Below are positions 1 through 9,370 of a stretch of 64,000 bases of DNA, one piece after another. The DNA comes from Eremothecium cymbalariae DBVPG#7215 (Eukaryota; Ascomycota; Saccharomycetes; Saccharomycetales; Saccharomycetaceae): NCBI RefSeq assembly GCF_000235365.1, contig NC_016449.1:372001-436000 (forward strand), read 5' to 3'. The notes beneath the pieces were generated by a model that did no database searches, was not told where the DNA came from, and saw only the letters and a program-made list of their open reading frames with translations. The translations under genes were made by a program, and so were the position numbers. Positions within the stretch are counted from its first letter, which is position 1, and each line of letters opens with the position of its first letter.

Positions 1-1
1 G

Positions 2-1000
2 GAGACTCTAAGATGTACTGTATTTAATGAAAATGGAGATTTAAAATCTAGAATTGCAACAGAAATTAAGCGGGATGATATCCTTCAAAAATATGGGTTG
101 CTACCTCGAGACTTGAGAAAGATTGAGAAATCAAGAAGGAACGATTTGGTCCCTATTATGCTTGTTCGTGAAAACTGCATTATGTTCAGCCTTCTAAACA
201 TCCGTGCCCTAGTGAAGAGCGACGTGGTGCTGCTTTTTGATCCCATGGGGGTGACATTGGATTCCAAAGCTCATACCGCTTTCCTCAATGATCTGCAGAT
301 AAGACTCAGGAACCAGGGCGGACAAGGCATAGGTATTGATCCCTTACCCTATGAATTCCGAGCATTGGAATCGATTTTTATTTCCGCAATATCTAATCTC
401 ACCGCAGAACTTCAGGTGCACTCTGCAGTGACCAAAGGTATTCTAAAAGATCTGGAATATAGCATAACGAAGGAGAAGCTTAAATTTTTATTAGTACAAA
501 ATAAGAAACTTGGTGCCTTCCACAAGAAATCTCTCCTAATGGGAGAGATGATCAACGAACTCTTGGAACAAGATGATGTGCTATCGGCAATGTACCTGAC
601 AGATAAAAAGTGTGGCAGGCCCAGAGATGAGGCCGACCATAACGAGATAGAAATGTTATTAGAGACATATTACACTCAGGTTGATGAGATTGTCCAATCA
701 ATCAAGGGTATGCTTTCAAACGTGCGCACTACTGAGGAAATTATCAACATTATATTAGACTCCAACCGTAACCAGTTGATGTTACTCGGGTTAAGGTTTA
801 GCATTGGCCTGTTTTCCATGGGGGCAGCTCTATTTGTGGCCTCGTTATATGGAATGAACTTAGAAAACTTTGTGGAAGATGGAAATATCAGTTTTATCTT
901 GATCGTTACAGTAAGCTTGGTTTCGATGTCCTGGCTCTTCGTAAACACTATAAAGCGTCTACACAAATTGCAAAAAATGACTTTACTAGGCAACCGATAG
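2..1000 (+). CDS. MFM1: Mitochondrial inner-membrane Mg2+ channel, MRS2/LPE10 (MFM1) family; 5' end missing
   Basis: The reading frame is open from base 2, so the N-terminus lies left of the window; 332 residues are visible. The family forms Mg2+ channels of the mitochondrial inner membrane (CorA superfamily). The hallmark GMN motif is present (YGMNLENF, about 50 residues from the end). It sits at the end of a first membrane helix (LMLLGLRFSIGLFSMGAALF) and is followed by a short loop and a second helix. Upstream are the conserved PRDLRKI and RALESIF segments and a long helical stalk. Only about 20 residues follow the second helix. Mrs2 itself usually has a long C-terminal tail, so this looks more like Lpe10/Mfm1. 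In S. cerevisiae MFM1 neighbours GRX5, which is also in this window although separated here. The paralogue assignment is inference; the family is certain. Confidence 0.85.
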   Translation, partial: ETLRCTVFNENGDLKSRIATEIKRDDILQKYGLLPRDLRKIEKSRRNDLVPIMLVRENCIMFSLLNIRALVKSDVVLLFDPMGVTLDSKAHTAFLNDLQIRLRNQGGQGIGIDPLPYEFRALESIFISAISNLTAELQVHSAVTKGILKDLEYSITKEKLKFLLVQNKKLGAFHKKSLLMGEMINELLEQDDVLSAMYLTDKKCGRPRDEADHNEIEMLLETYYTQVDEIVQSIKGMLSNVRTTEEIINIILDSNRNQLMLLGLRFSIGLFSMGAALFVASLYGMNLENFVEDGNISFILIVTVSLVSMSWLFVNTIKRLHKLQKMTLLGNR

Positions 1001-1304
1001 CATCTCAAGCCAAACCCTAGTCATTATTCATCTTTGCACATTGTGATTTTAAACTCTTAGCGGTGTCCGGAGATTCGTGGAACATGTTTAACTTTGGGTC
1101 CCAGACCACGCCGGACAAATTACGAAATAAATTTACGTTCACTTCACCCACAGCCATTTTGTCAAATTCATGCATAATATACTTACACCCACAAAAGAGG
1201 ATTTATAAAGCAATAGGAAACTAGGAATCTGAGAGTTCCAAAACGTTCATATTAGGATTTATGAAGTGTTGAGGTAGTCTAAGCTCGAGAGAGAAATCGT
1301 TATT
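1001..1304. other. Intergenic region MFM1-FTH1
   Basis: 304 bp between two same-strand genes. I see no RNA gene or long repeat. It must hold the MFM1 3' end and the FTH1 promoter; no clear iron-regulon (Aft-type) site was recognised by eye. Confidence 0.6.
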
Positions 1305-2579
1305 ATGTTTGAGATTGATAAATATTTTTCGTTCCAGATCTTTTTTATATTCCTAAGAGAATCTTTGGAAATCGTCATTATTATTTCAATATTGTTGACG
1401 ATTGTGAAGCAAGCTGTAATTGGAGTTGAATTATCCAATCAGAAAGGGTATGTGAATGATAGGTTAACTGTCGAGGAGGAGGCATTTTTAGATCGCATTG
1501 GGGATTTAGATAATCCGGAGTCTTTGTCGACTCGCGTTAGTAATCATCAGTTGTATCAGAGGCTCAAGGTTCAAATATTTGCTGGTGGCGCTTTAGGGTT
1601 ATTCTGCTGTATGGTAATAGGAGTTTTTTTTATTATGTTTTTCTATTATGTGGGATCTGATTTGTGGTCCGTTAGTGAGCATTACTATGAAGGTGTGCTT
1701 AGTATATTGGCCTCGATTATTATCTCAGTGATGGGTTTATTTTTCCTACGAATGGGGAGACTAAAGGAGACATTTCGGATTAAATTGGCATCCATGATAT
1801 ATTCTGAACATGGTAATGTTCAGAATATGACACACAAAGGGAAGGTTAAACTCAGTGAGAAATATGCATTGTTCATTTTGCCTTTTGTTACGTCACTAAG
1901 AGAGGGGTTAGAGGCTGTGATTTTTGTTGGTGGGATTGGAATTGATCAGCCATTAACTTCTATACCTCTTTCAATGTTACTTGCTGTTGCATCGAGTTTT
2001 ATGTTGGGAAACTTTTTTTTCAGGTCATCATGTTCGTTCTCTTTAAATATATGTCTCATAATAGCCACCTGTTTCCTTTATTTGATATCTGCTGGTTTGT
2101 TTTCTAAGGGAGTTTGGCAGTTTGAGCTACAAAGATATATTGATTTGTGTAATGGCCAGGATATGTCAGAAGTGGGGAGCGGTCCTGGCTCTTATGATAT
2201 ATCGAATTCTGTTTGGCATGTCAACTGTTGTAATGGTGAACGAGATGGTCTTTGGATGGTATTTACTGCTCTTTTAGGTTGGACAAATAGTGCGACGTAT
2301 GGTTCTGTTATTAGCTACATCGTTTACTGGTTAGTTGTTATTGGCATTCTTAATTTGTTGATGCTTGAGGAGCAGCATGGCTATATACCTATTATACCCA
2401 TAAAGTGGCAGGAATGCAGAATCAGAAAAAGATTGGAATTGGCTAAAAAAGCGAAGGCTCTTAAGATACAGCAACAGACACCTGCCTCCACAGATTTGTT
2501 TGAACCTTCAGGGGCATCTAATGAGAGTGTAACTAGTGTTACACCCCTGCTTTTCACATCTGAAAATAATATGAATTGA
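1305..2579 (+). CDS. FTH1: Iron permease of the FTR1/FTH1 family, probably vacuolar Fth1
   Basis: 424-residue polytopic membrane protein. Two REXLE iron-binding motifs are visible: RESLE near residue 20 in the first helix (FIFLRESLEIVIIISILL) and REGLE near residue 200 (SLREGLEAVIFVGG). Members of this family move Fe3+ produced by a partner multicopper oxidase; Fth1 works with Fet5 at the vacuole and Ftr1 with Fet3 at the plasma membrane. I prefer Fth1 because the N-terminal FSFQIFFIFLRE stretch resembles it, and because the convergent neighbour is DUR1,2, exactly as in S. cerevisiae (YBR207W-YBR208C). The C-terminus is a charged cytosolic tail rich in Lys, Arg, Ser and Thr. The start is the first ATG of the frame. 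The stop lies 125 bp from the convergent DUR1,2 stop. Confidence 0.88.
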   Translation: MFEIDKYFSFQIFFIFLRESLEIVIIISILLTIVKQAVIGVELSNQKGYVNDRLTVEEEAFLDRIGDLDNPESLSTRVSNHQLYQRLKVQIFAGGALGLFCCMVIGVFFIMFFYYVGSDLWSVSEHYYEGVLSILASIIISVMGLFFLRMGRLKETFRIKLASMIYSEHGNVQNMTHKGKVKLSEKYALFILPFVTSLREGLEAVIFVGGIGIDQPLTSIPLSMLLAVASSFMLGNFFFRSSCSFSLNICLIIATCFLYLISAGLFSKGVWQFELQRYIDLCNGQDMSEVGSGPGSYDISNSVWHVNCCNGERDGLWMVFTALLGWTNSATYGSVISYIVYWLVVIGILNLLMLEEQHGYIPIIPIKWQECRIRKRLELAKKAKALKIQQQTPASTDLFEPSGASNESVTSVTPLLFTSENNMN

Positions 2580-2704
2580 TGGCATCTTTTATATAGTGTA
2601 ACTCTTATGTCGATCGGTGAAATAAATGACTCATTTTTTAAATGTAGTTGTTTATTATATAAATAGATGTCTAAATAGAATGAATGACACTAATGTGTAT
2701 ACGG

Positions 2705-5700
2705 TTATTGTAACACAACAACTAAATCACCTGAGTCAACCATATCTCCATTTTTATGGAGGATGCTGTACACCTTACCTTCGGTCGAAGCAGCAACAAC
2801 CATTTCTGTTTTCATTGCTTCAATAACAATCAACGGGTCTCCTTTGTTCACTGTATCCCCAACAGAGACTACAGATTTCCAGAAACGACCTGAGTATTCA
2901 GAGTAGACCATTTCTGCATCATCAGGGTATTCAATAGTAACTGTCATTTTACTTGAAGAAGATTTTTCCAGTTCTGTGTTGGCAACTTGTATCAGTTCCG
3001 CGAACCTGTCCGCCTTCTCACCACCTTGACTTTGCTGAAATTGCATTATTGATTCAATATTTTCATCAATCCACTCCAAATACTCTTTGTTGTCAAATAC
3101 GGACTCCTCCACCTCAACCTGAAACCTCCCATTCTCTGCTTGCTCCGTCAAAATGTCTATTTCGGCCTCACTCACAGGGTAGAATTCTACTTGATCAAAT
3201 GGAGATAGTAGCCAAGGATGTTCTCCCCAGACGTTTCCTAATTGTAATTTGTCCCATATAGGAATGGTCCTTCCCATCAGCTGATAACCACCCGGGCTAT
3301 CTATACAATAAATGCACATGTACATACCACCAATCCCGACAGCGGCATTTGGGGTATATGTCCTAGATGGATTATATTTTGTACCAAGAAATCTTTGCCG
3401 TGGATCTAGGGGCACTGCACATGGTGCTCCAAGAAACACATCTCCCAAACCCAAGACCATAAACCTAGCGGTATACAACATGTTTCTTACCTCTTCGCGA
3501 CGAATCCCATTAACTTCTGCGACGAAATCAACGTTATTTGGAAGCCAAGGAGCATTCGATCGAATGGTCTCTTGATAACGTTTAACACTTTCCATTGTTT
3601 TAGAGTCTTCGAAAGCCATTGGAAGCTTAAAAATTTTCGATTTTATAGTCCAGTTCTTGTCAAAATGAATCTCAGATTCATACGCAATTAAAGTCCTTAA
3701 TAACTCCTGCTGGCTTATCTTATAACCATCGAATTCAACCAGCACAGATCTAACACCCGGAGACATCTCTACAATACCAATTGTTTTATGCTTCTCGACT
3801 ATAGAACTCAAACGGTTAACCCGATAAGAAATGTTTAAATCCATTTCATTTTCCCCATATTCAATGAGAATATAACGATCACCAGCTTGACGATATGTAA
3901 CCTTGGGGGATAAATCGGACTCTTTAGGCAGTTCAGCCATGATCGGGTCCTCAAATCTGGATAGTGCCAAATCATCATTGAATGTTACAAGACTTCCATC
4001 TTGAAATGAATCGAGGGCCAGATCCTGCGCAATTTTAAGCTTTCTCGCAGATTCGTAGGAGACTGCATAAAACTGAATTGAATCACCAGGTTTCAATTGG
4101 CCAACTTTCCATAGCTCTGCTTCTGGGACCACAGCCTGACAAACGAAACCACCCAAAGAAGGCCCATCGACAGTTATAATCACAGGCTCGTCTCCAGTGA
4201 AGTTTATAGCGCCAACAGCATAAACGTAATCGTGAGCATTTGAAGGATGCAAACCAGCTTCACCACCATCCTTTCTAGCCCATGATGGTTTTGGACCAAT
4301 CAGCCTAACGCCAAATCTATTAGAGTTGTAATGTACTTTCCACTTCTCTGAGAAAAACTTCTCAATTGACTTGGAATGGAAAAAGTCTGGAGATCCATGT
4401 GGACCACATACTACACCTATAGTCCATTCCTTGGTACATATGTTTGGAATTAGGCTAGCTGGTGGAGGACTAGGCTCACTAACAGGGGCATGGACAGTAG
4501 ACATGGAATATTCTAGTTGATTCATAAATATAACATCACCAAGTTTTAAAACACGGCCATTAAAACCACCCATATTTCCCAATGCAAATGTAGATCTAGA
4601 TCCTAAAAACTCTGGTATGTCAAGGCCACCTCTAATAGCCAAATATGCTCTACAACCAAGCGTCAATTTTCCAATTGCAAGTTCATCGCCTCGTTTGACC
4701 TCTATTGGTGTGTTATAATCAATATCCTCGCCATTTAACGTAGAAGACGCAGTGCCACCAGTGATCGCAATAACGGTTCCCTCATGGAATAATATTTTGG
4801 GTCCATTCAATGTGATTTCAATTGCTGGTGTTTTATAGTGGTTACCAACAATTCTATTGGCCAACCTGAAAGAATAGGAATCCATTGGTCCAGATGGTGG
4901 AACACCAATTCTCCAGTAGCCAACTCGTCCAGGATAATCTTGGACAGTTGTGTATGCACCTGGTGAAGTTATCTCAATCGCACGAGGTTTATATGCGTAA
5001 GAATCCAAAACCTTTGTTGCGACTTTTGCTGTTTTAAACATTTCGGATGTTATAATGCTTCTCAAATAGTCAATATTCGTTATACATCCCTGAATAACTA
5101 CTTCATCTAAAGCCTTTGCCATTTTTAAGATGGCCTCATTCCTATCTTTAGCATGAACAATAACTTTTGCCAACGTCGGATCGTATTCTGCAGAAATTCG
5201 TGTACCTTTTGATATCCAAGTATCAACTCTAGCCCATTTTGGAAACTGAACCTCCGTTAACAGGCCTGGAGAAGGCCTAAAGTCCTTTACTGGGTTCTCT
5301 GCATATATACGAGCCTCAATAGATGCTCCATTTACTGTTATATTCACATCATCAAAATCGGCTGCTTGATCGGCAGCAATCCGTAGCATCCATTCCACTA
5401 AATCTAAACCAGTTACCATTTCTGTTATTGGATGTTCAACTTGCAGCCTAGTGTTGACTTCTAAAAAGTAAAATTCCTGGCGTTTGGCATCGTAGATAAA
5501 TTCAACAGTCCCTGCGCATTTGTAGTTCAAAAAAGAACACAGGCTTTCTGCAGCTTTCCTCATCTTGGCTCTCACAGCATCCGGCAAATTTGGAGCTGGC
5601 GTTTCTTCTATTATTTTTTGGTTACGACGCTGTAAGGAACAATCACGCTCACCCAACGCAATAGCCTTACCATATCCATCACCCATTACTTGAATCTCTA

Positions 5701-8218
5701 CATGCCTAGCATCATCAACAAATCTCTCTAAAAACACACCAGAATCACCAAAATATGATTTGCCTTGATGTTGGACAGTTTCAAAGACTTGAGCAATATC
5801 TTCTTCCGAATCTACTTTTTGCAATCCAATGCCTCCGCCACCAGCAGTGGACTTTATCATTATAGGATAATGTAGCTCATAGGCAATTTTCTTGGCTTCA
5901 TCGACGCTAGTAACTAAACCCGAACCTGGCACTAATGGCACACCTGCAATTTCGGCTAATTCTCTGGCTGAATGCTTCAAGCCCAACTTGCGAATGACAT
6001 TACTAGATGGGCCTATAAATATAATGCCAGCTTCAACACATCTATCAACAAAAGTAGGATTCTCGGATAAGAAGCCATAACCGGGAATAATAGCCTCCGC
6101 TCCAGTATCTTTTGCCGCTTTGATAACCTTGTCCATATCCAAATAAGTTTCAGCTGCAGTGTGTCCCTCTAAGGAAACGGCCAAATCTGCATCTAAAACA
6201 TGCTGCGAATACTTATCGGGAGTTGAATAGATAGCCACCGAGGTTATTTTAAGCTTCTTCAATGTTTTTATGATACGAACAGCAATTTCCCCCCTATTGG
6301 CCACTAGAACAGCTTTGAAGGGTTTCTTTTGATCATTCAACTCATTATTTAACTGTTCGACATATGGTTTGAACCCACCATAAACCGTGATATCTACGGC
6401 CCCCTTAGATTTATAGCCAAACTCTTCACAAATAAAAGAATTGACATACTCCCCCGATTCCAATTCTACAGACCCAATTCCAAGCGGTGGGGGGACCATG
6501 GCCATAAATTCGCCAAATCTTTCGATCGGAATGCTATAAAGTTCCAATTGAATTTGGGACCCATTTTCAGCTTCACCAACCCTACGTAACCCTGGCTTTA
6601 AAATAGGCCCTGTTCTAGGCAGAGCATAAAGTTTGTACAGTTTGGAAGTTTTCGCACACCCCAAGTATGTGGCATTGACCTGTTCCAGTTGCCAATGTAA
6701 AGGTAATCCCTTCATGTGGGCGCCTACCACAGCAAGCTTCAAAGAATGCTTCAACTGAGGTTTTGGACCAATAACCGTGTCACAAGTATTGACCTGCCGA
6801 TCAACAAACTTGCCATAACTTCTGGTCCCATTTGGGAAGGCCTTACCAAAATATTTCTCAGCCAAAGATAACAAAGCGTAATCAGTAAACTTTTCCCCAA
6901 TAAATGTAATCCCATGAGGCAGCCCATCGGACCTAAACCCAGCCGGCACTGCTAATGCTGCAAGATCAGCCAAGTTGACAAAATTGGTCCATGTACCTTG
7001 TCTAGAATTAACCAAGATTGGCTCCGCTTCTAAATCAGCAAAAGTTGGGTTCAACGGGCACGTAGGAACACACAGAACATCGAATTCTCGGAAAACCTTA
7101 CGTATCTGCTGCAACAGATTTTGCCTCCTGTATTCAAACTTAAACACGTCGGTGGCATCATACCCCTTTGCAGTTTCCACGATGCCTTTGACCACTAGAT
7201 CCAAAGTCTCCCTTGGCGGGTCCGAATCGTAAAACTCCTTCAACGCATAATACCGTTCCGCAACCCAAGGCCCTTCATACAAACACCTTGCGAGTTCCAA
7301 GAACGGCGAAAAATCAATCGCCTCCACTTGAGCACCTATGGCCCTAAGATCTTGGATCGCCTTGGCATAAACTACAGGATTCTCCTCATCACCAAACCAG
7401 GGTATTTCCCGAGGAATGGCTATCCGCACCTTGCCGCCCGTACCACCTCCGCCGGTAAACTCCCGCAGCGGATTGTCAATAAACGGCCTGGAATACTCAT
7501 CGCTATCTGGATCACAATGCACCAAAACCTTAAGACACCTCTCTGCATCCGACAAATTCAGCGCCATCACTGTAACACAATCCAAAGACTTACAAGCGGG
7601 TACCACTCCGGCACAAGAAACAACCCCCCGCGTAGGCTTGACCCCAATCAGATTATTCAATCCCGCTGGCACCCGACCTGACCCCGCCGTATCCGTTCCC
7701 AGCGCCAGCGGCACAATTCCCCTGGCAACAACAGACGCCGAACCACTGGAAGACCCCCCAGAAACATGTCTCTCACTAAACACTGAACACGGCTTCCCAT
7801 ACGGAGAACGCACCCCAACCAACCCGGTAGCAAACTGATCCAGATTCGTCTTCCCAATAATTATCGCCCCTGCGTCTCTTAACCGCTCAACACTCCCGGC
7901 ATCCCGCTCAGCAACATACCCAAACGACGGACACCCCGCCGTCGTCAGCACACCTTTCACATCAATGTTGTCCTTAACCGCAACGGGAACCCCATACAAC
8001 ACCAACTCCCGCTTATTCTTCCGGCTCTGCAATACCCGCCACTGTCGCTCCAAATGCTCCTCCCCCACCAAACTGATCCACGCCGCATCCGCCTCCGCAC
8101 CAACTTTCTGCGAATTAACCAACCCAACTAACCGCTCAAAAGATACATCCGGACTACTCTTATAATGAAACTTCAACCAATCCTCCACCGTCCAGCCCAA
8201 ACAGCTTTCATAGTCCAT
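2705..8218 (-). CDS. DUR1,2: Urea amidolyase (urea carboxylase fused to allophanate hydrolase)
   Basis: 1837 residues, close to the roughly 1835 of S. cerevisiae. The cytosolic, biotin-dependent enzyme carboxylates urea to allophanate and hydrolyses that to ammonia and CO2. Domain order is typical. The N-terminal amidase half has the catalytic Lys in AVKDNID (about residue 80), the GGSSSGS loop (about 153) and the Ser nucleophile in DTAGSG. Next come an allophanate hydrolase C-terminal part and a biotin carboxylase (ATP-grasp glycine loop TAGGGGIGL, then FLEVNTRLQVEHP). KipI/KipA-like domains follow, then a C-terminal biotinyl domain with EAMKTEM, biotin-Lys about residue 1803. I chose the ATG at 8218, which gives MDYESCLGWTVEDWL. 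The frame stays open 53 codons upstream, but that stretch is low-complexity leader and promoter with no conserved sequence. GATA sites upstream suggest nitrogen catabolite control. Confidence 0.97.
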   Translation of the reverse strand: MDYESCLGWTVEDWLKFHYKSSPDVSFERLVGLVNSQKVGAEADAAWISLVGEEHLERQWRVLQSRKNKRELVLYGVPVAVKDNIDVKGVLTTAGCPSFGYVAERDAGSVERLRDAGAIIIGKTNLDQFATGLVGVRSPYGKPCSVFSERHVSGGSSSGSASVVARGIVPLALGTDTAGSGRVPAGLNNLIGVKPTRGVVSCAGVVPACKSLDCVTVMALNLSDAERCLKVLVHCDPDSDEYSRPFIDNPLREFTGGGGTGGKVRIAIPREIPWFGDEENPVVYAKAIQDLRAIGAQVEAIDFSPFLELARCLYEGPWVAERYYALKEFYDSDPPRETLDLVVKGIVETAKGYDATDVFKFEYRRQNLLQQIRKVFREFDVLCVPTCPLNPTFADLEAEPILVNSRQGTWTNFVNLADLAALAVPAGFRSDGLPHGITFIGEKFTDYALLSLAEKYFGKAFPNGTRSYGKFVDRQVNTCDTVIGPKPQLKHSLKLAVVGAHMKGLPLHWQLEQVNATYLGCAKTSKLYKLYALPRTGPILKPGLRRVGEAENGSQIQLELYSIPIERFGEFMAMVPPPLGIGSVELESGEYVNSFICEEFGYKSKGAVDITVYGGFKPYVEQLNNELNDQKKPFKAVLVANRGEIAVRIIKTLKKLKITSVAIYSTPDKYSQHVLDADLAVSLEGHTAAETYLDMDKVIKAAKDTGAEAIIPGYGFLSENPTFVDRCVEAGIIFIGPSSNVIRKLGLKHSARELAEIAGVPLVPGSGLVTSVDEAKKIAYELHYPIMIKSTAGGGGIGLQKVDSEEDIAQVFETVQHQGKSYFGDSGVFLERFVDDARHVEIQVMGDGYGKAIALGERDCSLQRRNQKIIEETPAPNLPDAVRAKMRKAAESLCSFLNYKCAGTVEFIYDAKRQEFYFLEVNTRLQVEHPITEMVTGLDLVEWMLRIAADQAADFDDVNITVNGASIEARIYAENPVKDFRPSPGLLTEVQFPKWARVDTWISKGTRISAEYDPTLAKVIVHAKDRNEAILKMAKALDEVVIQGCITNIDYLRSIITSEMFKTAKVATKVLDSYAYKPRAIEITSPGAYTTVQDYPGRVGYWRIGVPPSGPMDSYSFRLANRIVGNHYKTPAIEITLNGPKILFHEGTVIAITGGTASSTLNGEDIDYNTPIEVKRGDELAIGKLTLGCRAYLAIRGGLDIPEFLGSRSTFALGNMGGFNGRVLKLGDVIFMNQLEYSMSTVHAPVSEPSPPPASLIPNICTKEWTIGVVCGPHGSPDFFHSKSIEKFFSEKWKVHYNSNRFGVRLIGPKPSWARKDGGEAGLHPSNAHDYVYAVGAINFTGDEPVIITVDGPSLGGFVCQAVVPEAELWKVGQLKPGDSIQFYAVSYESARKLKIAQDLALDSFQDGSLVTFNDDLALSRFEDPIMAELPKESDLSPKVTYRQAGDRYILIEYGENEMDLNISYRVNRLSSIVEKHKTIGIVEMSPGVRSVLVEFDGYKISQQELLRTLIAYESEIHFDKNWTIKSKIFKLPMAFEDSKTMESVKRYQETIRSNAPWLPNNVDFVAEVNGIRREEVRNMLYTARFMVLGLGDVFLGAPCAVPLDPRQRFLGTKYNPSRTYTPNAAVGIGGMYMCIYCIDSPGGYQLMGRTIPIWDKLQLGNVWGEHPWLLSPFDQVEFYPVSEAEIDILTEQAENGRFQVEVEESVFDNKEYLEWIDENIESIMQFQQSQGGEKADRFAELIQVANTELEKSSSSKMTVTIEYPDDAEMVYSEYSGRFWKSVVSVGDTVNKGDPLIVIEAMKTEMVVAASTEGKVYSILHKNGDMVDSGDLVVVLQ

Positions 8219-8319
8219 ATTCAAAATCAAAACAAACCTGCCTACGTGCCGCACACCACTACCACTACCACTACCACCACCATAACGCACCACACAAATC
8301 CTCCGTTTTATACTTCCAC

Positions 8320-8325
8320 TATATA
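8320..8325 (-). promoter_or_regulatory. TATA-like element of DUR1,2
   Basis: TATATA (TATATAG read on the minus strand), about 100 bp upstream of the chosen DUR1,2 ATG, a usual position for a yeast TATA box. It lies inside the in-frame upstream extension, which supports treating that extension as non-coding. Confidence 0.5.
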
Positions 8326-8369
8326 CGCCCTGCCGCCACTGAAACCCACCGCTATTAAAAATCCAACTT

Positions 8370-8580
8370 CTTATCACTGGTTATCGTGTATCTCTACCTA
8401 TCTGCAAAACACACCAATAGATAGTATCATCCTTATTCAAGAGAAGACAAGAATCCGAAAAAGAAAAGCCGCCCCATCAATCTTGCTGCCCTGCCACCAC
8501 CGTTCCTTAATAACCCCTGTTAGCCTTCTTAGCCTGCCCAGCGCAGCTAACCCTGCCGAGCGCTGGCGCTTCCTGATAAG
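8370..8580. promoter_or_regulatory. GATA-factor sites upstream of DUR1,2
   Basis: GATAAG-type sites occur at 8370-8375 (CTTATC), 8380-8385 (GTTATC, a variant) and 8575-8580 (GATAAG), about 150 to 360 bp upstream of the DUR1,2 start. DUR1,2 in S. cerevisiae is a nitrogen-catabolite-repressed, allophanate-induced gene driven by GATA factors plus Dal81/Dal82. Use of these sites is inference. Confidence 0.5.
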
Positions 8581-8730
8581 ATCAACAAATCCAAGTAAAC
8601 AAAACTTGCTCTCTTTGCTCTGGTGATGATCCTGTGATCCGGACAGAAATTGCGCCCTGGGGCCTTACGAGCCGCTCCAAACACCGCACATTTCCCAAAA
8701 CGGCCATCGAGCAAGAAATGCGCTCCTTTT

Positions 8731-8790
8731 GGCGGTGGGGGCGGGGGGTGGGGCTCGGGGTCGGTTTGGGGTCGGTCCGGGGTCTGGGTG
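8731..8790 (+). other. G-rich tract with G-quadruplex potential
   Basis: The plus strand carries at least six runs of three or more G within 60 bases, with short linkers. It fits the G3+N1-7 pattern for a G-quadruplex in a genome that is otherwise AT-rich. Confidence 0.6.
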
Positions 8791-9111
8791 TCTTCAGTGT
8801 TTTGGGCACCACGGTACCGGCGTTATAAACCTGCCTCCCTACACCCCGCCGCCCCCTTCCACCAAGGAGGTTAGTGAATTAACCGCGAAGCCCACAGCGT
8901 GTTGGAGAAGTGCAAAATGGACGCCCCAAGTAATCACAAACAGGACCCACAAGGAGCGTTTGGGTTTTATGTTCTTCTCCCTTGGGCGTAAAAAACTGTG
9001 TATAAGCGTACAGAGGGAAGCAAGAAACAAGGAAGTAGTAGATCCACAAGTGTATTATTTATTATAGACATCTGTGATGGGGTCATGAAGTCCTTACACG
9101 GCTCCGGACGT

Positions 9112-9133
9112 GGGGCGGGTGGGGCGGGTAGGG
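9112..9133 (+). other. Compact G-quadruplex motif upstream of FAA2
   Basis: Five G runs of 4, 3, 4, 3 and 3 bases are separated by linkers of only 1, 1, 1 and 2 bases. Such very short loops predict a highly stable parallel quadruplex. It lies about 240 bp upstream of the FAA2 ATG on the coding strand, so it may act in the promoter or, if transcribed, in the 5' leader. Confidence 0.7.
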
Positions 9134-9370
9134 CTATATGTACAGTAAATATGATGTGTTGTGCAGTGATGTGGTAGTATGCGTGCGTGTATGTATAATA
9201 TATATATGTTATATATTTACTAGGTGAGTGGTAGTGTTATATCGTTCGGGGTGGGTCGTTTTGTATAGGAGGATTTATGGAGTCAGATGCATTTGTATAT
9301 ATAGCGAAGAAGTGTCTAAGTATAAACGAAAAACAGGAGCAACGCAAGAAGGTTGCATTAGAAAAGGGTC

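Larger units (their letters stand above)
8219..9370. other. Divergent intergenic region DUR1,2-FAA2, GC-rich and G-rich in the middle
   Basis: 1.15 kb with no convincing gene. It holds a CCACTA-type repeat near 8256-8280, the DUR1,2 promoter elements, and two G-quadruplex-type tracts (8731-8790 and 9112-9133). An AT-rich segment at about 9190-9240 contains TATATATA, upstream of FAA2. Open frames here are low-complexity and overlap on both strands. Confidence 0.7.

Noticed and set aside
8219..8377. 53-codon N-terminal extension of DUR1,2
   Set aside because: It covers the TATA-like element and low-complexity DNA; the downstream ATG gives the family-typical start and length.
8165..8626. Open frame of 153 codons with a Thr run, opposite the DUR1,2 5' end
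   Set aside because: It overlaps the DUR1,2 start and promoter, its Thr run is the translated CCACTA repeat, and nothing in it resembles a protein family.
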